The notes below the pieces were generated by a model that searched no databases, was not told the DNA's origin, and was given only the letters and a program-made list of their open reading frames with translations. Both the position numbers and the translations under genes were made by a program. A DNA stretch of 64,000 bases from Siderastrea radians (lineage: Eukaryota; Cnidaria; Anthozoa; Scleractinia; Rhizangiidae): positions 2,670,881-2,734,880 of the forward strand of contig OZ024887.1 of the NCBI GenBank assembly GCA_964017195.1, read 5' to 3'. Every line of letters starts with the position of its first letter. The stretch's first letter is position 1. Shown here piece after piece: positions 23,901 to 38,900 of this stretch.

Positions 23901-26900
23901 AAAGGGTGAACTGTGTATGAAATTTGTAACCAGGTGAACTTAAGTTTGTTGGCCCAAGTTCATCCCAAATGGATACTGCATCTGTAGTATAAAAGGGCCA
24001 ATGACTGATAGTTTTTTGTTATCTTATGCATAGTAATGCCTTGTAAACTTAATGATACAGTGCGTATTTTGCCTTGTAGACGGACACAAAGTCTTCTGGA
24101 AAAGAATCAGCCTCTGCAAGTCCCCGTGTGCAGTCACCAGTTACAGTAACTAACAAGGAGCAACAGAAAAAGCAACAGAATTCCAGACAGGTATCACTGA
24201 TACACATACACCTATAGTTGTTATCACCCTTGGGATGCTTGGTGTAACTTTGGGAATGATAGCATAGACACAACTATTATAACATAAGGGTTTAAATGAT
24301 CTGGCCTTAGATTAGGGTTAAAAATGAATTAGAGCTACCCCCACAAAACAATATTCTTGTACCTGGTAGGAGCACCTCAAAAAATTTTGTGAGTGCTCTC
24401 ACCACCCCCACAGTGTTGCTGAGTTGCAAAACATCCAAATCCACCCAAGTGATTCTGGAAGCTCATGCAAGCCCAATTCATTCCCTGTCTCTTCATTGTG
24501 GCTGAATAAAACGTCCCTTGGGTTTGGATGAGTGGGTGTGGTGAGGTTGTTAGATGGATTGGAAGCAGCTGCCAAGTTGTGCACCATGTGATATGAAATT
24601 TTACATTTACTAAATTCATTGCCTGTGTCTACAAGTCTCTACAAAACTCTTTGTTTTTACAATGTGGTTGTGAATTAGAAATGTCCTTAGCATCATGTAC
24701 ACAAGGCTAGAAATGTCTTTCCAAGATACATATGTAAAAATGTCTTTCAAACTCTTACAAAAATCAATCCAGTAGACATACAGTGATTTTAGGGTACAAG
24801 TTAAAATACTTATATCTATGAAAAAGCAGATACAAAAATTTTCATTAAAAATAGAAGCAGTCCTAATTGAGCCACTGCTTGGTTTTTTTTTTTAATCCAA
24901 CCCAATACTATAGTAATACAGCCTACTGTCAAGCACAAAAATTAACCTCTGCATATTTTCTTAGGTGTCGTTTGTTGCACCTCCCAAACATGATCCAGTG
25001 GTAATAAAACTCGGTGAGGATTCTGACACTGAGGAGTCTGATGCATCTGACACTGAATCTGCGAAAAAGACAACGACCAACACCAAAGCTTCAGTTGGCG
25101 GCTTATTTGGAGGACTGGAAATGATGATCAAGGAAGCTCGAAAGTCTGCTGAGGTAAGTGTAAAAGATATGTAGTGTGAGTGCAGCTCAATCTCTTGTGT
25201 GTTAGCATTCCAGTTTTAACAATTAGAAGTTTCGTGAATGTTTCAGGCTTCTAGAGTAAAAGAGAGTCAGAATGTAAAAGTACCACAAGCTGACACAGGA
25301 GAACCAGCCAAAACAGACCTACCAGCTGTACCAAAGACTCCAGATGCAATGGATCATATGCCTGAACAAATGAAAACTGAGTACAGAAGGCTGAAGGAGC
25401 AACTAGCAATGCGAGAGAAAACAAGGCAGCCACTCACTAATGTTAACCAGGAAAAAGGTGGGAAAGGTGGGACTCTTTCAGCATCACTCTTGTTAGCATC
25501 CATTTTCCTTCAGCAACCACCTTAATGAAATTTGATGAAAGAAGTTCTCAGTCAAACACAGTATTAAGAATCACTTTTAAGTTGAGTCACTTTTAAGCAA
25601 TCTCCTTCATGATGTCCAGTTTGCATTTTATGCAGCTTTCAGTCAAACACTGTACATGTAGTTATTGTAGAATCTCTTTTAAGCAACCATGAGCTTCAAA
25701 CTTGTAAGTAACTGGTTTCCTTCAGCCACCACCATCAAAAAATGCTATTTTAATTATGATCATATGTACGTGAAGCTCTTAGTCTAAGAATGTATTTAGA
25801 AAGTCTGTGAAGTAATACAATACCCAAAGCAAGCACCAATCACGTTTTGCAGTCTCTTTACAGTCTTCACAGCCAGTAACATCACAGCTTAAGGTGATTC
25901 ATCTTTTTTGCATTGCACATCACCTACTGCGCATAATTTCTTGCATTATTAGTGCGCGCACATTTAAGACATAGAGGTTTCCATTGAGACTAAGGTCGCT
26001 AAAACAATAAGTGGTTGTTTTCTCGTAAAGGAGCATGAGCACCCCAGCATGTTTTTCATTCATTTTAATTAATTACCTGTAACCTTTCTCTAAGAGAAGA
26101 CTGATCAAGTTTTTATTGTTGGAAATTAAATAAACGAGGGAAATAGAACTGAACTGCAGTTTTTTTTGTTTTCCATCTTGGTAACCAGAACAGAACAACA
26201 AAATTAAATTAAATTAACATTTAATGTTTCTGTTGGAGACAAATGTAAAAAGTTAACCTATATCCAACACAATGAATCTGATGTACTTTTTAGTGTGTTC
26301 GTGTGAGTTTAGAGTTATGGGGAGCCTTAAATTAAACTTGGATGCACTTCTACAAAAGCATAGCTAAAATGCTAAAATGGGGTATATTCGACACCTGTCA
26401 GCTCCTTAACCAACACAGGCACCCCCACTTTTTATTTTAAAATTGAAGTTCCCATATGATGAATATTTAGCAGGCAAAGTTTCAACAAGAATCTATTGTT
26501 AGTTCTATTTCAGAGGAATAACCTTAACTGACAGATGACCAACAAGAACAATGACCAGAGACTTAAAACACACATGTATACTGATGATTCACAATTCACT
26601 TAACTCTGATGATGACTTCTGCTCAGGTTGTTGTTGTCAATGTCATCAGAAACAGTCCTTCTCAGGACTACACTTACCTGGACGATCATACTTCATGGTC
26701 TTACAATGACTCCTGGGCTAACCTGCGATCAGGGTTTTTTTTTTTTTGAAGCGTTAGTAAAAAAAAAAAAGAACACCTCATCACAGGTTACTCCTGGGCT
26801 CATACCATTTACAGTGTAATGTATTTCGACTCCCTTCTTAAGTGACAACCTCCCATAAGCATCACTCTCCATCTTTCTTCAGCAACTACCTTTATGAAAA

Positions 26901-29900
26901 GCTGTTTAGATCAGTTCTCAGTCAGACACTGTATTTACAAATGTACAAGCTCAAAAGTGACCATCTACACTTACCATACCTCCTTTCCTACATAGAGAGT
27001 GGTCACTTATGAGACTAATAATATTAGTTATTGCAGGTGAAATTTGTTCTGAATGAAACAACTCTCCTGATTTGTTCTTTTCTAGAGAACAGCTCTCAGT
27101 CTGTGGCATCTGAAGATCAAACAGAAAATACCAGGGACGATGACAGCAGCCACTTGAGAGAACTCCACAGTTATGTGACTGGGTGTGAAGAAAATCTGTC
27201 TGAACATAAGTAAGTTAGATTTTTACCATCCCTATCCCCAGCTAAAGGATGTTCGTGCCCAAAATCTCCCCACCTTCAGATTTTTTCCACACTTTTGCTT
27301 CAGTTAGAAAATGACCAATCTTTGTGAGAAAAGCAAAAAAATGGGGGTCACAATGCTCATTTCGGAGATAAAGCATATTGGAAACATGGTTTTTAGAAGC
27401 TTTGGATCTGTAAGGCAAAATTAGCTTTCTTACTACAAGGAATAGAATAACTTACACGGAAGACTCTAGATAATACTGATTTATTTATTTTATCGCAAGT
27501 AGGCCTGTTTAGTACATTTTTGCAGGTAATATGATTGTTTCTTCAGGTAAAATTAGCCTCACAGTAGGATAATAATTGTACCTGCATTCATAGAAAAGTT
27601 TGATTGTATTTGAATAGAAGTGGTAATAACTTTAAAACTTCTCACGTTCAGAATTTTTTTTGTTTCTGGACAACATGCAGAGAACCAGTAAAGGAAGTGA
27701 TTTATCGAAAAAAAGAATGGGTCACTGTGCATTTAAGAGAGTTGAGCACGTTTATGAATATAAGACTACCCAGCATGCACGCTTGATGCATGACTTGGCA
27801 TGACATTGCAACATGAATTGCACGTGCAGGAAGGATGCACACAAATTAAACAATTAGTGCAAATGTCCTTAAGGCAAATTGTTACGACTTGCACTAATCG
27901 GGATGTAAAATTCTATGATTTTTTTGGTTCTAAAACCTTCCATTTTTGTGACACAGGGAGCAGATTAGGTACATTCCTGTACAAATCCTTAAATTTTTGG
28001 CAAAGCACAGCATGACTTAACTTATTTCCTTTTGCCGGGGTGGGAATAGGGCCAGGAGCACAGCATGAAACAGACTAAAATATACACAAAATGCATCATT
28101 CACATGGCCCATCAGTGGAAAAACCTCTTTGTGGTCCCAACTATGCAACTATGGTTCAATGTAACAGGTTTGCAAGTTGTTGACAGTTCATGATACGTGG
28201 GTCAAATAACAGTGTTACACTAGTTTGAGGTACATACAATGTAATTATGTAATATGAGTGAGGCTGAAGATAATCGGACTTCATCTTTTTTACATGCAAT
28301 ATTTCTGGTCCATTTATGCTACGAAGGCTTGTGTAGAGTACGTACTACACTGTATTATCCCTGTAGCCCTGTTAATTTTGTAGCAAAAACTATTTTTTGT
28401 TGTCATGCAGAGTACCTTAGATTCCTAAAAGTCCCTAAATGAATACTTTTTCAGCACCCATTATAAACTGGTTCCTTGGTAGTTACTTCTTATGCATTCA
28501 TTTTTCTGTTCTCTTCAGGAAGTATATCCAAAAAGACAGAGCGACACTGGCTAAAATGCTGAAGGAACTGAAAGATAAAAGTCAGTCACTTGAAGTTCAA
28601 GAAGCAAATGTGCGCAAACTTCAGCAACAGCTAGAGGCAGCTCAGAAGGTCACTCTTGCCAACAGAATGCTTGTAAGAAAGCTGCATAGTCATGCAAAGA
28701 TGGTAAAGGAAACTGTTACCAAGAAGCAGTTAGCAGCAAGTAATTTTGAGGAAGAACTTTTGAGAGCCAAAAGTATTCTTTCAGCAGTTAAAAGAAAAAT
28801 ACCCACTGCAGTAGGAGATACAGGATCTGGCAGGAATAGTCCTCAGTTGGAATCTTTAGGAAGTGTTGGTAATGAAAACCAAAAACTTATGATCACTACC
28901 ACCATTTCCGAACAGATAAAAAGTTCACTTGCTGCAAAGTTAAATAAACTGTCAAACTTGTCCAAACTGGAGAACAGCGAGAAAAGGAAGCTTGAAGGAA
29001 CCAGTGACTCTTCTGAGGAAACTGTAAGTTGCTTAGACTAGTTTAACTTAAAGTTTGTTTTTTTTAAACAGTGTCATTGTTCTTCAGAATTTTTGATGCA
29101 CAAAAGATGGCTGATTGAAGGAAAAAGAAAATGATCAGTATGTCACATATAAACCTAGTGGATTTATTTTATTCCCTGTGGTCTTCACACTGGCTTTGCA
29201 AGCGGCATTGCAAAGATCATGGTTCAAGTTTCTTTCAAGACTCAGATTTTGTTGACCCACGGTATGCATACAGTATGCATTCATCATTGTCATCATCATC
29301 AACATCGTCATCATCATCATTGTTGTTATCGTTGTCATCACCTTTGTCATCATCATCATCAACATTGTCATCATCAACAATAATTTGTGTGCATGTATGC
29401 ACACAAGGCCACCACAAAAATATTTACTATTGCCTTCTTTTGCCATCTGCACATCTTAAAGGGACAGGTTCACGGCTCGGCGCACATGCAGTAATCAAAT
29501 TACTTTTTTCCCATTTATTAGTAATTCTATCGGTTAACAATCCCACACACTTGTATCTCAGTGATCACCTACTATATATAGTAAGCCCAAGTAGAACAGC
29601 AGAGGACTAAATTCGCAGGAAATATTAGTGGATTGTACCAACACTGTCACAATGAATTTATTGTTGACCCAAAGGTTTTATTCTATGGTTGCTTAATTTA
29701 CCATTATTTGCAGGCACTTTGGTCAAATGGCTGCCATGGGCATGTGCAGATAGCTTAGAAGTCATTAAACACGAAACTTTGGCAAGAAAATTTCACAGCC
29801 AAGCAAACTACTCATTTCTGATTGGTTCTTTAACAATGTTATGAGTTAATATTGCTTGCGTTCTCGCTACAGTGTGCACAGGCGAAAAAACAGCATTTAG

Positions 29901-32900
29901 ATTCATGAACATGTGCTAAACCGTGAACCATTCCCTTTAACCCCAGCCCCAACCCTACCTGGCTTCAATTCATTATCACAGACAACTATTTCCAGTCAGC
30001 GAGAAGACATTACATAACAGTAACAGTAACAGTAATTATTTTCATTGTCTTTGTTTTACTAAGGTGGCTAAAAAAGCCAGACCACCTACCATACCATCTG
30101 AAGGGAGCCCTGCATCTTCAGCACCTAGCACTCCAAGGAAATCTGCCAAAGCTGAACACATTGCACAGGAAAAGGCACGACTGAAAAAACTTGAGCGTGA
30201 ACTGTCAGAAAAGCTCAAGTTGTATGGTAGGCAGGAAGAAAAGAAGAATAATCCTTCAGCGTCATCGAATAAACAGTCACAAACTAGTGAACGTGATAGT
30301 GCTGATTTCAAGAGGAAAGACACAGACAAAAGCCAGCTGCCACAGCATAGTGGAGGTGTTAGTAACTCAAGTGGTTATTTGTCAGAAAAACAAGAGCAGG
30401 ATTCCAGAGAAGAACATACACATAATGAGTTGCCTGGGAGCCATCAAGAGAACCCGCAGGATGTATCATCAAAAGACAGTGAAGTGTCAGTAACATTGAA
30501 GGTGTCCATTACTCCTGAACAACTGGAGCGAATCAGGACATTACAGGTCAGTATACCAGTTACCTAGGGGTGTGGTAATCTACTTGTTAGGTTGCCAGAC
30601 ATTAAATTCATCTGAAGGACAGTGATTTGAGTTTCAGTCTCTGCTAAAGGTTTTTTATTTTTTTATTTTTTATTTTTTATTTATTTCAATAGAAAAAAAA
30701 AAAAGGAAAAAAATACACACAACAAATCGTCTAAATATACAAAAAAAAATATACAAATACAATTATTAGCACACTAAATTTAAAAACACACTAAATTCAA
30801 AAATTACAAATTACAATACTATTACTCGTCTTTCAATACACTCTTTTTTAGTAAATCGCTTCAACTACACTTAAATTTTTCGAAGTTGTATTTAAATTTT
30901 ACATTGGCTAAAAATTCATTTAATGACAGCTCTCTATTTAATAATTTCTGATTGTGTAGATAATATTTCGCGTATAAAAAGGTGAAGTTTAACTTTCTAA
31001 TAATATCTACCGGTAATTCTTTGTTTATATTATCCTTGTCTTTACCGAAGATTAATTCAGTTGGGGAAAGGGTGAGAGAGGTGGCATTTTCTTTATTAAA
31101 CCATTTTATCACCTCTGCGAAGAATAATTGGCTCCAATTACAATTGTGGAAAGTGTGAATTATGGAGTCGTTCAATTCACAATATGGACACTTTGCGTCC
31201 TCTGCCACACCAAAAAGAAATAATTCCTTTTTGGTGACTACTATTCTGTGTAAGAGTTTGAAGTAAAATTCCCTAAGCTTATTATCTCTACATACGTTCC
31301 TTACGCGACTAAAAAAAGGTTGTAGAGATGCTTGGCCAACTTGCAGATCTCTTTCCCATTTAGAGGTGGCCTTCGGTTCAATTTTTTCTTTATTTACAAG
31401 GAGCTGGTAGTAGTCTTTGTTTTTCATTTTGGTTAAGTTGATGGAGGTCTCTGGGGAGAGGTGAAACATAGTGCTTGACAACAAACCTGCTCTGTCTACG
31501 GGGTATGACATTGCACGTTCTACAAGATGCCTGGGTATTGCAGAAACTACTTGAAAATAAATGAGAAAGTTGCATCTTAGATCATATTTTTGAACAAATT
31601 CTGTGTAGGAAAGGAACTTCCCGTCTGATTTTAGAAGGTCTCGTACGAGATAAATGCCTCTATCAAACCAGTCCCTATAAAAAATAGTGCGACCGTTGAT
31701 AAGAATATCTTTGTTGTTGAATAGAATTAATTCCTGACCGGACTGGTTTGGAAAAGATTCCTTAATTTCCAGAAAATACAAGAGAATTAATTTGTAGAAC
31801 TGGGGCAGATCGATCTGCTCTAGGAAATGTTTGTCATAGTTGCATCGTAATAGAAAGTTTAAACCGCCGCATTTTTCAAAAAAGTAATTAGGAATCGTCT
31901 TCCAAGATTCCCTGCAGGTTGGCTCATCGGTTAGAAGTCTGGAAATCCAAGCTAACTTTAGTGATTTTGCTAAGACATCTATACTAGGAGCCCGCAGACC
32001 ACCTTGGTCATAATCTAAGATCATCAATTTACGCTTAAGTTTGTCCTTTTTATTTTTCCAAATGAATTTAAAAATGGTTGAATTTACCGCCCCCAGGAAT
32101 TCCCGGGGGACATCGAGGCTAGAAATTGTATGTACCAGTTGCGAGATGCCAAGGCTTTTCGTTATAATACATCTCCCAAATAGTGTAAGATTCCGGCAGT
32201 TCCAAACATCAAAGATGGTCTTCAACTTTTGCAGTTTTAACGTGAAATTGGATTTTTCATTTTCTTTCTCGTTGTAAGAAATAAAAGTACCCAACACACG
32301 GATTGGTTTTTCAGGCCATTGAAATCCAAAGGGTTTGTCTTTTCTATGTCTCCACGATCCCAGCCACAAAGCTTTGGTTTTCGACGGGTTCAGTTTCAAG
32401 CCGGAGATATCGCCAAAATTATCTAGCACAGCGATTGCTTGTTTTACCGAATTACAATTACTGTTAAGAAGGGTGGTGTCATCAGCAAACTGGCTTAATT
32501 TTAGCTCCTTACCCAGAACTTTTATACCTTGTATTTCTTTATCTTGTCTGATCTTGCACGCCAACAGTTCTACTGCCAAAACAAACAGATATGGGGATAA
32601 AGGGCAACCTTGTCTTACTCCTCTTGAGAGAGAAAAATAATTTGTACAGAAGCCATTGTTCAAGACTGCACTTTCTGTGTTAGTGTAAAAGATGGAGATC
32701 CAACGTTGAATGGATTCCCCAAAATTAAACAGTGCAATTGTTCTTTGTATAAATTCCCATTCAATTGTGTCAAAAGCCTTTCTAAAATCAAGCTGTAATA
32801 ATATACCAGGAATGTTCTGAAGCTTTGTTTGCTCAAGGATGTCATTAATTAACCTAATGTTTTGTCCAATGTATCTTCCTTTAATGAAGCCTGTTTGGTC

Positions 32901-35900
32901 AGGATTGATTAGAAGAGCAAGAACTTTTTCTAGTCTCCTGGCAATAATTTTTGATGCAATTTTATAGTCTAGGTTCAATAACGTTATCGGACGCCAATTA
33001 GCAAGTGTAGAAAGATCCGAATCTTCTTTCGGTATAAGTGTTATTACGCCTCTCCGTTGGGAGAGTGACATTTCACCTGCTCTATACGAAGCATTAAAAC
33101 AGTCGACAAGATCTTGACCAAGTAGATCAAAAAAACAGTTATAAAACTCCCAGGTAAATCCATCTTCGCCGGGTGATTTCCCGCTACTAAATGTGCATAG
33201 AATATCTTTACACTCCCTAAGAGTGATCTCACCTTCTAGTTCACTACTCACCGAGTCCTCAAGTTTGGGTATTTCTAAATTTGCGATGAAAGATTGGAAT
33301 AACGCATTTTCTACACTAGTAGAAGAAGTATAGAGATCATTGTAAAATATTTCAATTTCCTTTAGTATTTCGTCCTCTTTGGTCACTAAAGTACCATCCG
33401 GATACTTTAACTCCCTGATCGTTTTGTGATTATAATTCCGCCTCTCTAAGTTGAAGAAGTATTTTGTCGGTTTTTCACCCTGCTCGGTCCATTTTGTTTT
33501 TGAGCGAACGATTGAACCCTTTCCCTTATTTTCGTAGATTAGACAAAGTTCCTGTTTCAACTGGAAATATTCCACTTCCAGATAATTAACCTGGGCACTG
33601 TCGACACTATTAGAAATGAGTTGATCTAAATTACTCAGTCTCGTTTGAAGATCCTTTTCTTTTTTACGAAGATTTTTCGCCTTGTTTTTGGCATAAGGAA
33701 TTGTAAGGCCTCTCAGTTCCAATTTAACTAGTTCCCATTTCAGTCTTTTGTCTTCTTGTCCAGCGTATTTTTCACTAATGGAAGAATAACTTCCTCTAAT
33801 CAAATTAACATATTCTTCATCATCCAAGAGAGAGTTGTTGAACTTCCATAGCCCTGGGCCTCTTCTATTGTTAGAACACTTAAATTTAAGTTTTACTGCT
33901 CTATGATCCGGAGCATTAGAGACCAGAGTTTCTATCTGTTCAACCAAATGGATCAGATGTTGTGGTAGTAGAAAGAAGTCGAGGCGCGAATATAACTTAA
34001 GCGCTTTTGATTCGTACGTGTAGCTTTTTTTGTTTGGATTTTTCGCTCTGAAAACATCTACCAAGTCAAATTCCTCCATCATCGTCACCAATTGTTCCCT
34101 AGAGGTTGTAGGTTTCCACGGGCTTCCACCTTTTTTATCGATAGCTTGCAATGAAATATTCCAATCACCACCAATTAGAAGATTTTCAATATCGGTGTTG
34201 GACATCAAGAATGTGCTTAAATTATGTAGAAAAGCTTGTTGTTGACGTTGGTCATTTGGGACATAAACATTACACAAAGAAAGTTTGTTTTCGTTGAAAT
34301 ACAAATCAATCGAAATGATTCTGCCAGTTTGGTCTTTGTGAATATTTTCAAAGGTGTAATTTAGTGCGGGGTTCATTAGAATACAAACTCCTCTACTGTG
34401 TAATGATCCATGTGAAAAGAAAATGTCACCTCCCCATTCACCTCTCCAAATAATTTCATCTTTCTGTTCAGAATATGTCTCTTGCAGAAAATATACATCG
34501 CAGTTTTGATCTTTTAGAAAGCAAAAGATGCTTCTCCTTTTTACACGGTTTCTCAAACCTCTTACGTTTAGAGTTAATACATCGCATTTACCTTGCACGA
34601 TCATGGTTTAGCTGTATAAAACACTATGGTAGCTGGAGTGTGTGAAAGAAGAGTTCATCGTAGATTTCTTATATGTAAATTGAAAAAAATTGAAAACAAA
34701 AACATAGCATAACAAACACAACACGGAATCACGCAACATGTTTACAAGGATATTAACTAATTGCATGCAGTCCGCAAGACTCATTAAGCATCTCCTATCC
34801 TCACTTATTTCTAGTTGACTAAGATAGAGTGTGCTAATAATAGTTCCGTAGCGACATAAGTAACAATAACTTATAGAAATTACAGGGTGTTCAGGTCATC
34901 TTCACAGAAGATTCTAACGGGCATTCCACTTGGAGAAGTTTTAACATACAGCTTACCGTCCATGGACCATACACTCTGAATCATCTCATCTTTCTTCATC
35001 TTGTTCGCTTTTTTCATGATTCCTCTCCTGTACTGGGTTAAATTTTCATTGATGAAAATTCGCGTGGATTGTACAACACCAGCAGTCGAGCAGACCGGGA
35101 AAAGGTCGGAGATCTTTACATTCTTGAGTTCAGTCCGCTTTCTATAGAGCTGAGCTTTTTTCTTGTGACTGATAAATTTGACTATAATGCCCTTCGGTTG
35201 GTTTTTTCCGCTGAAGATTTTATGCGAAATATCAATGTCTTCGTTCGTGATGGGAACATTTAATTGTTCGCCGAGCTTGATTACCACGTCATCCGTTGCA
35301 GTATACAGATCTTCTGGAATACCATGTATTTCAAGCGCGTGTTTTCGCGTATATTGTTCGAGGTCATCTTGCTGACCATAGAGTTCGTCGATATTTCGTT
35401 CCTGCTCATTTACTTTCTCCTTAAGGGAATTCACCGACTTTCTTAACTTGTCGTTGTCATCGAGTGCGTTTTTTAGAGCTTTCTTCAACGTGCTTATTTC
35501 GGTTGAGTGCTTGTTGAAAGAAGATTTCAATTCGGCAATTTCAGCCGCCATTTTCCGGTTTTCCGTTCGTTTATCATGAAGGGTTTGCTGTACCCCAGCA
35601 AGAAGGCATTTGATTTCTTCTCTGCTAAAGTTAGTTCCTCAGGTGAGAAACTGTAAAACCTGCATCGACATTTACAAAGACCCAACAAGACTTGTAGTGT
35701 ATTTTAATTTTCTGTACCTGCATGTCGTAACTCTGTTAAAGGAAACCAAATGAATGTTAAATGTGACCCATACTGGTAATCAAATGACGTAATTTGTTTC
35801 CATCAATCTCAAGGAGAGGTATGTACTTGCACGTTCTGGCTAATTCATCTAGAGTGGGTCTTCCTCTATGTCAAATTTGTGAATATGTTGATTTCCTCTT

Positions 35901-38900
35901 TGAGCCAGTTGGACCTCTATACATTTTAAAGTCAACCTGTAAGAAGGGGTCAGTTGGTCATTCCCCAAGGGTGACTGTTTAGTGCAGGTTTGACTGTATG
36001 CACTTCGTGCCCCCTCTTAACCAGGGTGTACGAAAACCTTTTGATTGGTTTACATTGCAGCCATAAATAAACACTTCAAACAAAATTTCAAAAAGGACAT
36101 AAGAAGGTTAAGAATCACAAGTGGCAGTAGGTAGACCATATGCAGGGGTTTCAATAAAATTTGAAGTAGGCAGCTGGTTTGAGTAGAGTAACTGACTGTA
36201 TCAACAAGGGGCCGTTGGGCCCCTTCTTCTAGGGGGAACTGGAGGCATGCTCCCCCAATCTGGAAGCAATCTGGAAGCTCTGAAATGTGATTTCCAGCGT
36301 TCTGGGCACCAAATTGAGTAAAAAAGATAAAGACGATTGAACAGCATTTTTTTGTTTTTACAATACTAATGGGCTGAAAATGTCAGTTTGTATGCATTTC
36401 CTGGAATTTTAAGGTCACTGTTAGGAAAAACAATGAAACTGAACAGAAACACAGTAAATAGCAGCACACTGCACATCATGCAAACTTAAAACTATTGAAA
36501 TGTAGCTACTAAAAAAGAGTCAAACTTGTTCGCCTACCCGCCAGACAGGCGGCAGAAACTGTGATAAGCGCAATTCACTGCAGCTTTTAACTCGGACTTA
36601 AATCAAATGTGAGTTAAAAAATGATATAGAACGCTTAAATGGACGTTCGGATTTTTTTTTAGTTCAAGTGAGTGTAGTTTCATTCATGCTTCGATTTGTC
36701 AGCACACAATCAACTCCTGAACACAATAATTGGATTACAAACACTTACACGCAAGCAAATTTTACGTAAAGCTCTTGCATTTTATCAGCAAAACTTTAAA
36801 GAAATGCATGAAAAATTGACTAAAATACAGCATTAAAATTACCTAAGGCATAACATAAAACCAGTGGGTTTTTATGAAAACACATTTTAATTACATTTTC
36901 ATTCATTTTAAACGATTTATTTCTGATCTCTGTGTATTTGCAGTTTTGTGTACCGTAACTGGTCGCTTCTTTCGGAACATGTAATCGGTAAATTTTCAAA
37001 ACTTGAGAGATGGGTTCCCTGAAATGCTATCACTGAAATCCAAGCATGTAATTTATTCATGAATTTTAAAGACTGATTCTGTTCTCCCAAAAGTTCAAGG
37101 CCGGGATTTTGAAATATTGAATCTACCATAATTGATGGCTCTGTAATTAAGCTTAGTATTTTTCAGCTACCCTGTGGCTCAACTTGATTAATGAATGTGG
37201 AATGCGAAAGTAGACTGAGTTAGAAGCAGTGGGGCAATCTTATAAATGACAAAATGTAGGCTTACCTTCAAGCTTTCTTCATTTAACAAAGAAGCTCGTT
37301 ATGTCGCGCTCTCTCTGCATTTTCCCGCAGCTGTGGATAATGTGACTATATCCAAAAATAATTATGGCGCGGTTACAACGGCCTCAAAAGGAGTCGAGTG
37401 AGACTGTGACCAATGAGTGCAACTATTTCCAATCAGAAGGGATACTGAATGCGCAATTAGGGCCCATAATTATTTTGAACATTATTTTGAAATTGAGGTA
37501 AAAAGTACGTTCAGGTCAATCAGAAATTAGGTTTGAAAAGAATCTTTCTGTAATTACCTCAATTTTAATAGAGGAAAGAGTAGCAGACTATTTGTGTGGC
37601 CATGGCATTGTAGATCCAGCTGCAGTTGTACACTTAGAGCAGGACTTGAATCTGGACCTCAAGATATCAAGTTCAGCTCCCTAACCACTTGGCCACACTG
37701 CCTTCTTGGCTACTAGTGAACTGTTTTTAGGGGAAACTAACAAAATACTTGAGTAAGCCTGTAATAGACTAGCATCCCATCCATTCAGGGGGGAGTACCT
37801 GAACATGACCATAACTGGAGTCGATTGAAGTACTCCATTTCATGGAATATCTGGTTAATATAACTGACTTGTCCATGTAATTACATCCACTGCAGGCTGA
37901 AAAAGAAAAGAAGGGTCCACAGTTTTCTGCATCCAGTCTTGACATGCCAGTAGCTGCTCACCAACGTTCTATACTTTGTGTCTGCTTGCCTTTTGGTGGT
38001 GACCTTACAAGCATTGTAGCAGATCAAGATACGGGCAGTTTGTGTGGGGATGAACAAGGAAGAGTGAAATCTGTGGCTGGAGAAATCACTAGGAAAGATA
38101 GTGATGAAATTATTCCCTGTCCTTTGGAAAAGTACCAGAGCCGCTTGTTGCACTTCAAGTCTTACAGGTAAAGAAATGTTATGTAGGATTTTAGTTACAA
38201 ATTTTACTTATGTTGATTTTGGGAACATTCTTTTGGGAATTGCTCCCTTTTAAGGAATCATTTTAAAATTCCTGCCTTCAAATAAACTACTACTCCTTCG
38301 AAGGATTGGCCACTTTTAAAAAATAGTACCTTTATTTGTGAAGACATATAGTATTCCAGAGATTCGGTACGTGTACAAATGTAGTATTAAATATCTATGT
38401 CTATTAAATACTTTACTGGGTTGAAAATCAAAATATATATGTGTTTGTGTGTACTTCTTTTGATTTCTGTGCTCTCAAACAAAATTGATTTTGTCCTTCA
38501 GAATAGTTCAATACAAATTAAAAAATTCTGGGGGAATTAACTGGTGGTGTGGTGGGAAAGAGGTATGGAGACTCGAGTCTCAATTCTCGACTCGACCTTC
38601 GATTCTCGCGAGGACTGAGTATCGAGTGTCAACTTACTAAGCGGTACTGTAAAATTACAACTGTAAAACAGTGCTCTTCGTTTGCTTTCTAGATTGAGCC
38701 CCTATTTCAGGATTGAAGGAGGATTTTCTCTGACCTCTCCCACCTTCTCAAACAAACTGAGGCCTGCCTGGCCATTGTGTAACTTTGATCTGCAAGGCAA
38801 ATGTAATGATGAGGACTGTAATTTCCAGCACTTTGATCAATGCAAGTTGTCTAAAGAACAAACCCTGCAAGATTTGGCTTCTTACAATCCAGTCCTTACT

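Larger units (their letters stand above)
30650..35618 (-). mobile_element. L1/Tx1-type LINE, nearly full length, antisense to ZFC3H1
   Basis: A 4969-bp insertion in intron 15, read on the minus strand: ORF1 (partial), a 275-bp spacer, intact ORF2, a short 3' untranslated region, then a tail of TAAAAAA-type repeats (30650-30690 on the plus strand). A 12-bp direct repeat TCTCTGCTAAAG (30638-30649, 35619-35630) marks target-primed insertion. ORF1 stays open to the 5' junction, so the element is truncated within ORF1 and has lost its 5' untranslated region. The intact ORF2 and exact target repeats point to a recent insertion. Confidence 0.93.
35631..37895. other. ZFC3H1 intron 15, part after the LINE
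   Basis: About 2.3 kb of AT-rich intron. It contains one copy of a dispersed 70-bp repeat (36142-36211), a minus-strand tRNA-like SINE head (37571-37708) and a fragment near 37754-37811 resembling part of the SINE at 40326-40605 (GACTAGCATCCCATC). No exon detected. Confidence 0.65.

Noticed and set aside
29131..29610. Ser-rich 159-codon frame and Asp/Met-rich antisense frames
   Set aside because: Produced by the TCA microsatellite in intron 14.
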